Source: Cycas panzhihuaensis (Eukaryota > Cycadophyta). Taken from it: DNA of 64,000 nt. The stretch spans positions 84,017,741 to 84,081,740 of the forward strand of contig CM041465.1 in NCBI GenBank assembly GCA_023213395.1, given 5' to 3'. A program made the position numbers and the translations under genes. Positions 1 to 11,972 of this stretch are shown piece by piece. The number at the start of each line of letters is the position of its first letter. Within the stretch, counting starts at the first letter, position 1. A model generated the notes under the pieces. The model made no database searches and was not told where the DNA came from. It saw only the letters and a list, made by a program, of their open reading frames with translations.

Positions 1-1099
1 AAGAATTCGATTTCCTTGGGTGAACTAGATTCTGGTGGATATAAGTATACATGTCATGAAGGAGTCTTAAAGGTGTCAAAGGGCACCTTGGTTATTATAA
101 AATCCTTAAAGAAATAAAACCTTTATATTTTAGTGGGAAGTATAGATGTCAGCCATGTAACTACAACATCAAAGACTACATAAGATCTAGCTCAATTATG
201 GCATCAGAGACTTAGGCACATGAGTGAGGGAGGACTTAAGGTGCTAAGGAACCGTAAGTTACTTCCTAACTTACAACTTTTAGATTTGGCTTTTTGCAAA
301 TATTATATTTTTGGAAAGTAGTGTAGACTCATGTTTAAAGTAGGGATTCATACTATTAAAGGTGTTTTGAATTATGCATATTCAAATGTGTGGGGACCAG
401 CCCCTACAATATCTTATGGAGGATTATTGTACTTTATCATATTTATAGATGATTGCTCTAGAAAGGTATGGGTCTATTTTTTGAAAAGGAAATATAATAT
501 TTTCAGTGTGTTTAAGCACTTCAAGGCTCTAGTTAAGAAGAGTACTGGCAAGTTAATCAAATGTTTAAGAACTGACAATAGAGGTGAGTTCAACTCCTTA
601 GAGTTTGAGAACCATTGTAGAGAAGCTAAGATCGAAAGGAAAAAGACCACTAACTATACTTCGTAGTATAATGGCATAGTTGAGCACATGAATAGGACAC
701 TCTTAGAAAGAGTAAGAAGCATGCTAAGTAATGTAGGAGTGGAGTAGGGCTTATGGGTAAAAGTTGTTCAAACAACTTACTATTTAAAATAGGTCACCAT
801 CACTTGGAATAGATTGCAAGATTCCTAAAGAGGTATGGACTGGACATCCATGTGACTATTCAAATTTGAAAGTTTTTGGTTGTGATGCTTATGCCTTAAC
901 TAATAAAAATCAACATTTAAAGTTGGACCCAAAATCCAAGAGATGTATCTTTGTTGATTATGGTGATAGAGATGGTATGAAGGGATACAGTTTGTGGGAT
1001 CCTACTACCTACAAAATTACTATTAACAAAGATATTGTATTTGATGAATCTCCTTTTCTAAAATCAGAAAGTATAGAATTTGAAGTGAAACTGGAGTAG
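1..1099 (+). pseudogene. C1 protease-integrase linker, gag-pre-integrase and integrase remnant
   Basis: The first 180 bases encode the linker between protease and the gag-pre-integrase domain (SLGELDSGGYKYT..). The gag-pre-integrase / zinc region follows at about 185-325 (LWHQRLRHMSEGG, then C..Y..GK where a CxxC pair is normal, so one Cys is lost). The integrase core covers 331-860: the first catalytic Asp position reads YSNVWGPA (D changed to N), the second region reads LRTDNRGEF (Asp kept), and the third reads NGIVEHMNRT (Glu kept). The C-terminal FGCDAY..KLDPKSKRCIFVDYG..GYSLWDP segment covers 866-1060. Stops at 664-666 and near 746 and 1098 are TAG where glutamine is expected. The lost Asp and the stops rule out function. 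Confidence 0.85.
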
Positions 1100-1309
1100 A
1101 AAGTTGAACATCAACAGGTCAAGTTTGAAACCCAACCATCTTTAGAAATAGAAGGGTAGGAAGATCTTTCTAAAGATGAATCTGTAGTAGATTTATAGGA
1201 GTATGTGGATACTCCTCCACCAATTGTTAAAATATCTACATGAGTTAGTCATCCATATGACAGGTACAACCCTTCTATTTCTATTGCTTTGGTTTCTAAT
1301 GATGATGAG

Positions 1310-2337
1310 CCTACATATTATCATGAAGCAGTAGATGATATCTATAGTGAGAAGTGGAAGAGGGTTATGTAGGAAGAGATAGATGCTTTGAAAAAAATTA
1401 ATTCATGGGACTTGGTAGAATTTCCACATGGTAGGAAGATTGTTAGTTATAGGTGAGTTTTTAAGAAGAAAATAGATGTTAATAGAAATGTTGACAAATA
1501 CAGGGTAAGACTGGTGGCTAAAGGCTTTACACAGAAAGTAGGTATTGATTTTCATGAAATATTTTTACCAATTATCAAACTTGTTTCAATTCAAGTTCTA
1601 TTAGCATTGGTAGCTTCTCTTGATTTAGAGTTGGAGTAGTTGGATCTAAAAATAACTTTTCTACATGGAGATTTAGAAGAGAAAATCCATATGGACTAGC
1701 TAGAAGGGTTTGTACAGGATGGTAGGAAAAGACTTATTTGTAGGCTCAGGAAATATTTATATGGATTGAAGCAATCATAAAAAAATAGTACAAAAAGTTT
1801 GATGCCTTCATGGAGATCCAAAATTTTAAAAGAAGTGAGTATGATCATTGTGTTTATTTTAAATTCTTAGACAATGGCTTATTCATTATCTTAGTATTAT
1901 ATATTGATGACATGCTAGTTATAAGCAAGAGCATGGCAGAAATCAATAGGTTAGAGGCTCAATTAGCTAGGACTTTTGATATGAAGGATCTAGGAGCTAA
2001 AAAATAAATTTTAGATATGGAGATACATAGAGATAGGAAAAACAATAAGCTATGGTTATCATAGTAGAAATATATGGAGAAGGTGATAACCATGCTTGTT
2101 ATGGCAAATGTGAAACTAGTGAGTATCCCATTAGCTTCCTATTTCAAGCTTTCTTTAAGTATAAGTCCTAGTAATGAAGAAGAAAAGGATTATATATCTT
2201 GTGTGCCTTATGCTAGTGCAATAGGAATTTTGATGTATGCCATGGTATATACAAGACCTGACATTTCACATGCAGTCAGTGTAGTTAGCAGGTTAATGGG
2301 AAATTCAAGAAAGGAACATTGGGCAACGGTGAAATAG
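1310..2337 (+). pseudogene. C1 reverse transcriptase remnant
   Basis: The RT N-terminus starts near 1310 with the copia pattern of an EEIDALKKINSWDLVEFP-like stretch. KYRVRLVAKGFTQKVGIDF follows at about 1498-1550, and the active-site box reads YIDD at 1900-1911, still intact. The segment ending near 2007 (LEAQLARTFDMKDLGAKK) and the 2074-2337 segment (PYASAIGILMYAMVYTRPDI..AVSVVSRLM) are standard RT thumb/connection motifs. In-frame stops include TGA for Trp in the SYRW motif and TAG in place of Gln at several sites. A frame change lies between about 1780 and 1810. Confidence 0.87.
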
Positions 2338-2862
2338 ATGCTTCAATATTTGAGAGGCACAAGTAATTATTACATCACCTTTGGAGGTATAGGTAATCAA
2401 GTTTGTGGATATGTTGATTCAGACTTTATAGGAGATTTAGATAAGAGAAGGTCTACTTCAAGTTATGTATTCACTCTTTCAAATGATCCAGTTAGTTGGA
2501 TGTCAAAATTGTAGAGCACAATTATATTATTGACTACAAAAGTTGAATATATTGCTGTAGCACATACTTGTAAAGAAGTAATCTAGTTATAAGGTCTATT
2601 GGTTGAGCTTAGAAGGAAATAGAAAAAGGTAAAGGTATTTTGTGATAGTTAAAGTGCTATTTATTTAGAAAAGAATCAAGCTTATCATAGTAGGACAAAG
2701 TACATTGCTCTTAAGTACCATTTTATTAGATAAGTTATGGAAGTAGGTGGAGTGGCACTTGAGAAGGTTAATATAAAATAGAATTGTGTTGATATGTTCA
2801 CAAAACTAGTACTATTAGAGAAGTTCAAATGGTGTTTGACTTCTCTTTCCTTGCAAAAAAGG
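2338..2862 (+). pseudogene. C1 RNase H remnant
   Basis: After a TAG at 2335 the frame continues with MLQYLRGTSNYYITFGG, then GYVDSDFIGDLDKRRSTSSYVFT (first Asp region), VEYIAVAHTCKEV (the TEAEY-type Glu region) and FCDS*SAIYLEKNQAYHSRTKYI (Asp region with a stop replacing Gln). The domain ends near 2840 with the copia C-terminal motif around a lysine-phenylalanine pair. Catalytic acids are recognisable but the frame has at least five stops, mostly TAG. Confidence 0.8.
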
Positions 2863-3440
2863 TGATGAATGATCTTGGAAAAGTGTTAGATAAATTTTTA
2901 TCAAGGTATAGATTATTAGATAATGTGACAACAATGTTTTGGAAGCTAAAATTTTGACAGGTTGGCAGTGCAGTTTCCCCCCCAAACTTCCTCAGTGGGT
3001 TCTAAGAGGGGATGAAACCCCTCTTGGTTGGCCAAGGAGGCAGGTGCTACCAACCCAAAAAGCTAGCACTGAAAAGCATGCTAAATTGTAAAGAGAATCA
3101 AGGTCATTTGCTAAAAATACCCTAGATTCTATGGTCAAGATTTGTGCCTTGTATGACTCTCTCATATAGCCTAATTTAGGGTGTTTTTTCATTATGTTGA
3201 TGGTGTTTGATGTATTGGATATACTGTGAAGAGTTGGGCGGCTAGTTGTTACTATAAGCATTCTGCTATATATTATGTACATTTCTCCATTCTTTGATAA
3301 TAAAGATCGATACCTTTCCTGTGTGGATGTTTCCCTAGCATACAGCTAAGGTTTTACCATGTTATATCAGGTGCTTGGCTTTCTTATTCATTTTATTATA
3401 TTATCTCTAGTTTAAAAACTTACATGTTAAATCTTAGTTT
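2863..3440 (+). mobile_element. Candidate 3' LTR of C1 (boundaries not resolved)
   Basis: This tract directly follows the RNase H end, where the 3' LTR belongs. It contains a C-rich block near 2978, a candidate polyadenylation region with TTTGATAATAAAGATCG at about 3293, and a motif (TGTGTGGATG .. ACCATGTTATATCAGG, 3320-3365) that resembles the conserved R/U5 motif of Tork-type LTRs. No second copy is in the window because the 5' half of the element lies outside, so the ends cannot be set by comparison. No clear polypurine tract was found. Confidence 0.35.
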
Positions 3441-3860
3441 TAATTCCTGTAACTAGTTGCAAAATAGTTTAGATATTAGTGGTAGTTTCAGGTTATTGGG
3501 ACCTTGTCTTGTCAATAAGGTATACGAATCAATCGATAAGGATATGGTAATAAATGTAGATCTCTAACTATGATAAAGAAAGAAGAAGGATCATAAGTAA
3601 GATGATTATGATCAAAACTAATAAGGTGTCAAGTAGGGTTTGATCGTAATTGAAGCCATAGTGGACCCAAGCAACTAGATGCACAAATCCTAAATGAATC
3701 ATCTAAATGAACCCAACCTATGGATAGATAAGTGAGGATGAAGTTGCCATATGACTTGCCCTGGATTGTAAGAGAATGACAATAATAATCTTCCTTTCAC
3801 TTCCTTTTCATTTTACTTTACTTCTCTCTCTCTCTATACACACACACATATACACTTCCA
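3441..3860. other. Unassigned AT-rich tract with a CT/CA microsatellite
   Basis: No reading frame or known element signature is visible. A short (CT)n followed by (AC)n microsatellite lies at about 3822-3850. It may belong to the 3' end of G1 or to the DNA between C1 and G1. Confidence 0.4.
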
Positions 3861-4372
3861 CTTCCACTTCCACTTTTTACAAGAAAAGGACCATAATCAT
3901 CCACCTATAAAACTCTTTTACTCAACATAGCAAGGATTTATCCTTTTTAATAGAATGTAAAAAATAAAATAGACCAATCTCATTAAGGATCAAACTACAA
4001 GAAGAAAAGACCAAAATCATGATGTCTCTAAACGTGAAGGGAAGGTGGCAGAATGAGTATCCACTCTGAAAGGTTAATAGAGAGAACTAAGGATAATGAA
4101 AATAATCAAGAACATACTTCCAATTCCACTTTTTATAAGAAAAGGACCATAATCATCCACCTACGAAACTCTTTTACTTAACACAATAAGGATTTATCCT
4201 TTTTAATAGAATATAAAAAATAAAATAAACCAATCTCCTTAAGGATCAAACTACAAGAAAAAAAAAAGATCAAAATCATGATGTCTCTAAATGTGAAGGG
4301 AATGCGGCAGAATGAGTATCCACTCTGAAAAGGTTAATAGAGAGAACCAAGGATAATGAAAACAATCAAGAA
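3861..4372. repeat. Tandem direct duplication, two units of about 256 bp
   Basis: The sequence beginning CTTCCACTTCCACTTTTTAC at 3861 is repeated from 4117 with a constant offset of 256 bases and only scattered substitutions and small indels (for example CAAGAAAAGGACC versus TAAGAAAAGGACC). Unit 1 is about 3861-4116 and unit 2 about 4117-4372. Both units are non-coding. The duplication sits at the expected 3' end of G1 and may be internal to its 3' LTR. Confidence 0.85.
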
Positions 4373-4376
4373 CAAT

Positions 4377-4869
4377 CAGTGATATATGACCAAAAAGGAA
4401 ACCCTTAGGTAACAAACTAGCAAATAAAAGTATAATGAAGCTGATAGAAGTGTTTTTCTTTCCAGGATGAAAATAACATAAGATTGGGGGCCCAGGTTCT
4501 CTTTTGAGTATGAAACCCAAAAGAGAAAGAGATTTAAATATGGTGATGGAAAGCTCACAATTAGAGTAGATTCTAGAAAGAGCAAAATATTTATACGATT
4601 TTGAGTAGGATCTATCGCAAAAGCATAATAACACTTAGTAAAAAGCAAGAAAACAATAGAAAGAAAGGGAGTTTACCCATAGTTTTATCTCATTAAGAAA
4701 AGGAAAAAGCTTCAAAGTCATAGTTTATCCTCATTATAGAGGGGATGTATGCATGCTGCTAGGCATAAAATTTTCTCAAATATTAAGAATTAATGAGCCT
4801 TTTAAATTCTAATTCTTCCAACATCGAAATTTGATAAACTCCATTAGTTAAATATTCAATTATTAAAAA
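4377..4869 (-). other. G1 3' untranslated tract
   Basis: This lies between the 256-bp duplication and the end of integrase. No coding frame is convincing: the longest open stretches (4287-4648, -) have no recognisable motif. The string AGTTTTATCTCATTAA near 4675 matches AGTTTTACCTCATTAA at about 19596 in G2, in the equivalent post-integrase position, so this tract is probably a shortened version of G2's 3' region. Confidence 0.5.
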
Positions 4870-5905
4870 AGGCCCTGTCCACTTGGGAGAAAATTTACGT
4901 TGTTTAATATTTTAACTTTAAAACTTTATCACCAATGTTAAACTTTCTGGGTCTAAGCTACCTATCATATACAACTTGGACTCTAGCCTTAGATGCCATG
5001 TTATTTTGTAAGGCATACAAGTGAGTCTCATCTAATTTCTCAAGTTCCAAAAGGCATGCTTCCCTTTGAAATTACTCATCAGTCAACTCCTTTAATGAGA
5101 CATTTAAGGAAGGAATTTCAACCTATAATGGAAGGATGACTTTGATACCATAAACAAGAGAAAATGGTGTCATGCATGTAGCATTCCTAATGGAGATCCT
5201 ATAAGCCCATAATGCCAAAAATAATTGGGAGTGCCAATCCTTGTGAGAGGTAGCAACTGTCTTAGCTAGAATCTTGGCTAAGATCTTGTTAAATGTTTTT
5301 GCTTGACCATTCGCTTGAGGATGATAAGGGGAAGATATTCTATAGGTGATATGAAATTTATTACACAATTCACTAACATGTGGATTATAGAATGAGGTGC
5401 CACTGTTAGTAATAATAATATCCAGTATCCCAAACCTATAAATAATATTCTAAAATATGAATATAACAATAATTTTTCTAATAGCAAAAATCAATGGGAT
5501 AGCTTCATAAAACTTGGTAAAATATTTGGTTGTAGTAAGGATAAATTTATGCCCATTAGATGATGCTAGAAAAATCTAACTAATGAAATCAAGACCCCAT
5601 TAGGAAAAATGCCAAGGTGAAACTATTGATTTCATTTCCTACATAGGTTTTGGTATCGAAGTTGCATAGCATTGGCATTTCTGACACTTTTAAACATAAG
5701 AGTGGGTATCTTTAAATAAGGTAGGTCAATAATAGCCCATACAAAGAATACATTAGGCCATTGATTGACCACTAAAGTGCCCACCACATATTCCTTCATG
5801 GGATTCTACGAGGAAAATGATGATTCATTAGGAGAGAGGCACCTTAACAGAATTCTATTGAAAGAATGCTTATGCAATTTATCATCAAGCAAAAGGTATT
5901 GCTTG
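4870..5905 (-). pseudogene. G1 integrase remnant
   Basis: The integrase core is best seen at 5123-5368 on the - strand: FHITYRISSPYHPQANGQAK then LWAYRISIRNAT.MTPFSLVYG. The same positions in G2 read HKTSSPYYPQANGQVESFNK. The last catalytic Glu (NGQVES in G2) is Lys in G1 (NGQAKT, with an Ala as well), so it is inactive. The N-terminal zinc-binding region lies at about 5680-5870 and includes SVRNAN where the second CxxC is expected. The C-terminal basic region decays toward 4870. Confidence 0.85.
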
Positions 5906-6179
5906 GTAGTGGCTTAGATTTATCTTCTCTTCTTCAAAGTAGCAAGATAAGGGAATGAATGATCATAAATATATAATCTGATCTCTCCATACCATGGATC
6001 ATTAGAAGTGATGCCCTAGATATGGAAGATATGTTCATCTGGGAGGGAATCATCAATAGATTAACTAGCAGGATTAAGAAGAGGGGTATTAGCCATGATC
6101 TTTGGGATGACCATGCCTTTCTTAGATTTCCTATTACTCACTTATAAATCAAACTCTTAAAGTAACAAAGACCACTTAT

Positions 6180-6744
6180 CTAGTCAACCAGTAAGGTTAG
6201 ACTTGGTAATTAAATACCTTATAGGATCTAATTGAATAATAAGTTGGACCTTATTTCCAAGGAGGTAGTGACACAACTTCTTAGTAGTAAAAACCAAAGT
6301 AAGGCACTCTTTTTCAGGAAAAGGATAGTGAAGCTTAGTTACTACAAGGGTCTTACTAATGAAATAGATAACTCTTTCTTTATCAAAATCATCCTCTTGT
6401 ACTAGCATCCTTGCTATTGATTCCTTTATAATTAAAGTATATAAAATAAATAGCTTATCAAACCATGGCAGGGTAAGAACTAGAGTGAAAACTAAGGCTT
6501 GTTTCAACTTATCAAAGGACTCTTGAACTTGAGGAGTCCATCACAGTTCAACATCTTTCTTTAAAAGATTAGTGATAGGCTTAGCATCCAAGGTGAAATC
6601 AACAATGAAATATCTTAAGAAACCAAGTCTACCTAGAAAAGATTTGATTTGCTTTTGGCTCTTAGGGGAAGGCATTTGGACAATTACCTCAGTTTTGTCA
6701 GGATCGATTCTAATCCCATCTTGAAAAATAATATTTCCCAACAT
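6180..6744 (-). pseudogene. G1 RT connection and RNase H remnant
   Basis: The frame at 6541-6744 gives FQDGIRIDPDKTEVI then FLGRLGFLRYFIVDFTLDAK, the classical gypsy RT-to-RNase H connection. The segment 6184-6507 gives ARMLVQEDDFDKERVIYFIS then KLHYPFPEKECLTLVF and LLGNKVQLIIQLDPIRYL, which is the RNase H domain of gypsy pol. The tether KWSLLLQEFDL..SNRKSKKG follows directly and leads into integrase, so there is no second RNase H between RNase H and integrase. Confidence 0.85.
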
Positions 6745-7520
6745 CTTTTCTGATGTAACAACAAAAATGCACTTGGAAAGATTAAGGCATAAGCGATATT
6801 TCTTACACTATTCAAAAATTATTCTCAGATCATGTAGATGATCACACCTCCTACATGAAAGGGCAAGCATATTATCCAAATATACAATAATAACATTACC
6901 AATCAAGTCATGGAAAATGTGGATCATAGCTTTTTGATATATCATACTAGCATTCTTCAATATGAATAGCATAACTTTATAAATAAAGATGCCTTAAGGA
7001 GTAGTAAAAGGCATCTTATGACAGTTACAAGGGTCAATAGAAACCTAATTATATCTTGAAAAACTATCCATAAGGGACATCACCTCAAAACTGACCATAT
7101 AATCCCAAATTTAATCAAGAGAAAGAAGAGGAAAATTATCTTTGGGACATGCATCATTGATGTTATGAAAGGCGATGAAGATTTAAATCGTACCATTTGC
7201 TTTTGCTAAAGGAACTATATTAGAGACCCATTGATAATAGTTAACACTCTCAATAAATCCAACTCCTATTAGCTTTTCCACTTCCTACTTAATAGCAAGG
7301 GAGAGGCGTGGGTGAATAGGGCATTATTCTTTCCATTTGGGTTTAATGCCAGGAATAAATGTAATGTTGTGTTCAATAATTTGAGAGTCAAGGCCTCATA
7401 TATCTTTATAGTCCCATACAAAAACTGAGTGAAACTCATGAAAGAGATCCTTAAGCTGAGTGATCTCTTGGGGAGTATAACTAGCTCCCAACTTGATAAT
7501 TCTAGGGACATCCTCTATCT
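6745..7520 (-). pseudogene. G1 reverse transcriptase remnant
   Basis: Reading down from about 7480: FHEFHSVFVWDYKDI, then EVEKLIGVGFIESVNYYQWV, NINDACPKDNFPLLSLD, VMSLMDSFSRYN and the active-site box at 6871-6882, which reads YLDN. The second aspartate of the YxDD box is therefore asparagine (GAT/GAC to AAT), enough to kill polymerase activity even without the frame breaks. Several TAG/TAA codons interrupt the frame. Confidence 0.85.
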
Positions 7521-8679
7521 CTAAATCTACATCAATGATTTATTCCATAAGCATCATATCTTCTTCCCTAGAATGAGGAGGAACATGGCTCTATTAAATA
7601 AATAGACTCTTGGATAGAGAATGATTAACTAAAACTCTTAAAAAAATCCAATTTATGATGTCCATGAGGAAAAATAGGAGATGAACTTATTAGATGCTCT
7701 TGCCTCCTCATTTTTAAAATGTTATAAATAAAAGAGATTGATGAGGAAAAGGTTTTTAGATTGGAAAGTAGATAGAGGGAGAGGCATGAAAGGTGAAAGA
7801 GGACCAACCAAAGAGCTTGGACAAGTGGGAATAAACTCCATGATTGAAGAAGCATGAGAAAAGAAAATGGGCCTATCAACAGACTCCCAAATTGACAAAA
7901 AAACTCAATTAAACTCATGATAATTTATACCATAGTCATGGTTAGACCAAGATATTAAGATGAGAGAAGATGGAGAAGGATCCATATGAGGATGGGTAGG
8001 AAAAGAAATAGTGGAGATAGAATTAACTTTTTGTACTCTAGTGGAGGTACCATGACTATATTGACCTATATCATATGAATCAATATCTTCAACCCCCTAA
8101 TTCTAAGTCTAGATGTCGATGCAACAATATCTTCCTCTTATGTCTATTCAACCATGTCTTAAAGAAAGAGGAATAGAAGAAGGATGGAGGAGCATCAACA
8201 TGTGAATAATGTACACTTGAAATTAATGAAGTAGTAACTAAAAGAGTGACAACAGGAGGAACCATTATATTTACCCTGAGGGCAAGCATAAAACCTATGA
8301 GAAATGAGCCTAAATGGGAGGGAAGGTACTTATGCTAGCAAGCCGAAGCAGGGGTGGACCTCCATGAGATACGACAGAGTGAGAAGCCACTTCTTCATCA
8401 GAAATGGAAGAAGAATAAACCAAAGAGCAATCAATTGAGTCTAAAGAAATAGGGATAGATGGGAACCTAATAATAAAGGAACAATTTCATCTAAATCTGC
8501 ATCTTTTACTTCTAGTTGGGTAGAAGGGGATTTAATATCAAAGTATTAACTTAAACTAAGCAAGTAAAAGAAATACTACATAGAATTGGAGGATTCACCA
8601 AGTTCTGGAAAAGTCTCAATAAGAGGAACTAACTACTTAATAGGTTTTGGCTTTTTCTTGATAATTTTTAATTGTACCT
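7521..8679 (-). pseudogene. G1 protease-RT linker region
   Basis: This stretch corresponds by position to the serine- and acid-rich spacer between protease and RT that is seen clearly in G2 (about 32800-33590). Only fragments are open and no catalytic motif is visible. I infer homology from position and low-complexity composition. Confidence 0.5.
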
Positions 8680-9000
8680 CATGGATAAACCTAAGTTTGC
8701 TAAAGAGGGAAGAGTAAATTACTGACATTTAGGTGATCCATGGTCTACCCAAAAGAATGTTATACTCTAAGTCTAGATTGATAATGGTAAGCTCAGTAAG
8801 AACCATCTTTTCTCACAACATGAGAGGAAGAGTGACTTGACCCAAGGGTATCTTTTGATTCTTATCATACCCTTAACAAATCTACTCATATGGGTCAAAA
8901 ATAGAAATCTCCAATCCTCAACATGATGAAGAGGGATTACATTGATAGATGATCCCTTGTCAATAATAACTCACTTGATATTGATATTGTCCTTCATAAT
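8680..9000 (-). pseudogene. G1 aspartic protease remnant
   Basis: A degenerate retropepsin motif VIIDKGSSINVIPL is encoded at about 8960-9000 on the - strand. G2 has VVDNGSSVNAMPL at the matching place. TMDHLNVSNLLFPL further down corresponds to the G2 stretch around the GRPWLD motif. Stops are frequent. Confidence 0.6.
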
Positions 9001-9689
9001 CTCAATGTAAAATGGAGTTATGCCATTCAACACATGGGCATAATAGCTAAAGTAGCCAAATTAAAAGAAAGAGTAGAGGTAGGTGAAGAAACTACCATAG
9101 GAACTCCTAATGCATCAAATAAGAGTTGATATTTCTCAAGGTAATACTTTAGCAAATCGATCATGGATATACCTACTAGAATGGTCTTTAACTCCTCAAC
9201 AAAAAAGAATGATCCATTCTTTAAACTAAAGGGAATGGACCTAAGCTTGATGGGACTAGGGGGTTGGTGGGTACTAGAGGTAAAGAATTAGGATTCTTCA
9301 TTATCAAATCATCGAATGATTTAGATGGACCTATACTCTTTGTAGTCTCCACTGTGTTTATCATTCTCTTGGTATCACCACCTTTAAAAGGTGAACATGA
9401 TTGATTGTTAGTTATTTTTTCTGAAGGATTGGAGGTAGTGTTAGTCTTCTTTTATAAATTAGAACTTGAAGGTTCACCTTCATCATCTTACACTTGCTTT
9501 TCTTTACCCTTGTCATCTTTACTTGTTTTCTCATTATATTGAGGCAATGGATCCTTCTGATCATTTAGTCTTCAGGCAACTTAAAAGAATGGTTTATTTG
9601 GATACTTGTGTTTTGAGTTATATTTTGAATTGTTCAGTACTCACTTTTACCATGTGCATCTATTTGATGGTATGAGCATGACTTTATCT

Positions 9690-10500
9690 TTCTAAATGGA
9701 GGAGGAGGTAGGAGAGGAACTTGTTTCTTCCTTTCCTCAATAAGGTGAATAACTTTGGTCTCTTGGGAAGGTGGACTCTAAGAATGAGCATCAATACATA
9801 ATTTAGTATTGATTGTATATTCGAATGATCTAATTAAAGAAGTCAAGTGATCGTAAGTAGGTTCAGGATGGGAAGCCTTTGTTGTTTGAATTATTTATTT
9901 AGGAGGCATATGTTTCCCAACCTTCTTGATACTTGCTTAAATTTAAAATGTTTCTAGAGCTAAACAATGATCAACCACTTCTTCATACATTTGAGGGCCT
10001 AATTTTAGAACTTCTAAGTGCACATGGAGCCTCAATGCATTGGTAAATAGATTGAATAGTAGGCTAGGGTTAAGACAGGAGTGATAAGTGTGTACTTGGT
10101 CTTGAAATCTCCTAATAAAGTCCCTTGATGTCTCATCATGGTTCTACTTAATAGCTAATAAAGATTAATGCCTATTTCAAATGGTCTTGCCACATCAAAA
10201 TAGTTAATAAAAGAGTCAACTAATTACTAGAAGGAGAGGACAGAAGTTGAAGAAAGATGGTAAAACCGCTTCAAGGCATTGCCTTGAAGTGATTTAGGGA
10301 ATATATGTATTATGACATAATCATATGGCATAAAATTCATACAAGCAAGTATAAATGCCAGTATATGGGAAGTAGAATCTTGAGAAGAGTTGCCAGAAAA
10401 TTTAGGCAACTCAAAAAGAAAAGGAGGTATAGGTGATAACAAGACATCACATAGAAAGGGAGACTTCATATAATAAAAGGAAGGTCTCCTTGGCCTCAAC
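9690..10500 (-). pseudogene. G1 gag (retrotransposon gag domain) remnant
   Basis: The frame at 10227-10499 reads LFELPKFSGNSSQDSTSHIL then FPKSLQGNALKRFYHLSSTS. This aligns with G2 gag (FPxSLQGDALKWFYRLPAHF). The continuation LVDSFINYFDVARPF matches LVDEFINYFDVARPF in G2 after two stops. The downstream part about 9900-10100 retains the EVLKLG-type region. This is the capsid-like retrotransposon gag domain that packages element RNA. Confidence 0.8.
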
Positions 10501-11713
10501 GTAGTAGAATTTTAAGGTAAGGATGATGAATGAGAAATAGATAAATAAATAGGTTGTTGTGATTATGGTTGTTGTGAAATATCATGGGGTGGAAAAATAA
10601 GATGGGGATTAAACCACGCTGTAGGGTTAACCACATAGTTGGTTTAAGGTATAAGGTGTTGAGGGAAACTTGGATTGAAAGTATAAAAAGGATTGGGTTA
10701 TGGAGTGGGTCTAGGAATATGTGAAGAATAAGTAAGATTAGAAATCCTCGAAGCTTGTGATTGACTTGCCAAAGCATGAGGATGAGTGGAATAAGTGTGA
10801 GAAACATGTTGTGAAGAGGGAGTCATATTGGTCACTCTAGGAGATGATGGGAGAGGTCTAATAGCATGAGATCAAATAGTATGTGATATATGAGGGGGTA
10901 ATTAAGTAGTAGAGGAAACATGATGGGAAGAGGCAATCCTAGTGGAATAAGAATGAATTAGTCATAAACTAGGTGAAGCCATAACCACTTAACTAGAAGT
11001 GGATACATGCATGGCACTAAGGTTACAATGAGCAATAATTGTAGTAGTACCTCCATGGGTAGGAGGTATGAAATAAGAGGAATGAATCTGAACTTGTTAT
11101 TTAGGAGGAGATTGGCGAGGTTGTGAATGAGTTGATCTATGGTTGTCAACTTCCTCTAAAGATGGGGAATGGGATTTCGATATAGATCTTGGTGAAGGAG
11201 GATGAGAAAGATGAGGAGATCAAATGACATTAGGTAGGGGCTCTACCTTTATCAACTCATAATCCTCACCTAAGGGATCTATTTGTAGGTGTTATGGTAG
11301 GGATGTCATAATATGAGTCTTTAGGTAAAGTTGGTCTTAGTAACCAAGCATGTGTAGTAGAGTAGGAATCCTAGTAAGAACTAACTCAAAGAAGGACGAA
11401 TGCGGTTAACTGGAAGGTGGTTCTTCTTATGTGAAAGAGGGATATACAAAAGAAGAATTACCTAGGTATCAAGAGGGTTCATGGTATCCTTGTTCCACTA
11501 TTATATTATATAATTGGGTTGAATCTTTAGGAGGATAGACATAAGTGTCATGTGCTTGAAGCTCTAAAGATTCAACATATAATGATGAGACTTCACGACC
11601 AAAGAGTGAAGGGCACACTTAAGAATCAAGGAGAAGGCCTTGGAGCATCAAGGAGTGCCTAGGAGTAGGTCTTGTAGTTTCTATTACTTTAAAAGAAACT
11701 AAATAGTAGTTCC
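10501..11713 (-). pseudogene. G1 N-terminal pre-gag region
   Basis: Proline- and serine-rich remnants (PHLSHPPSPRSISKSHSPS, QSPPK..) match in style and position the long region upstream of gag in G2 (35500-36678). In G1 it is broken by many stops. I recognise no domain. Confidence 0.5.
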
Positions 11714-11731
11714 TAGTATGGTCAATAGAAA
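11714..11731 (-). other. G1 primer binding site region
   Basis: The + strand string AGTTCCTAGTATGGTCA matches AGTTCCCAGTATGGTCA, which lies directly next to the 5' LTR of G2 (36853-36869). The primer binding site of G1 is therefore placed here by homology, and the inner LTR edge is within a few bases of 11732. Confidence 0.6.
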
Positions 11732-11938
11732 GATGGTGCATTCTTAAGAATACTTAAACCAGATATCTCTTGATTGTTAAGGTATCATCTTTATCTCAAT
11801 TAAAAGTAGGAAATATAGAGTTCAAGAAGTCCTAAGGGACTACCTTTTCCCAACTCCTAAGAAGGAGTCTTTGCTTAGTTATGCCATCTAATAAAGTATG
11901 GGTGTAGAATGTGACAAAAGGCATGGACGTGAAAAGTT

Positions 11939-11972
11939 GTGTGGGGGGGGGTGGGGGGTGGTAGGGGGGTAA
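11939..11972 (+). repeat. G-rich tract
   Basis: Runs of nine, six and six G residues separated by T, TGGTA and similar spacers occur here. Four closely spaced G-runs make this a candidate G-quadruplex sequence on the + strand. Confidence 0.7.

Larger units (their letters stand above)
1..2862 (+). mobile_element. C1: decayed Ty1/copia retrotransposon (Tork/Tnt1-like), 5' end outside window
   Basis: A copia-order polyprotein (gag-pre-integrase, integrase, RT, RNase H) can be followed on the + strand from base 1 to about 2860, broken by many stops and several frame changes. The order integrase before RT defines Ty1/copia. The sequence around the gag-pre-integrase domain (LWHQRLRHMSEGGLKVL) and the later GY.LWDP motif resemble the Tork/Tnt1 lineage. 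gag and protease would lie left of base 1. No internal ORF exceeds about 110 codons, so the copy is dead. The 3' LTR should follow at about 2863 but its ends are not clear. Confidence 0.9.

Noticed and set aside
3358-3372. PBS-like string TTATATCAGGTGC after an LTR-like region, suggesting a tandem element
   Set aside because: The preceding TGTGTGGATG..ACC motif resembles the conserved R/U5 block of Tork-type LTRs, so this is more likely the inside of C1's 3' LTR than a second primer site.
4287-4648. Two overlapping open frames of 115 and 90 codons on the - strand
   Set aside because: No motif, AT-rich hydrophobic composition, and partly inside the 256-bp duplication.
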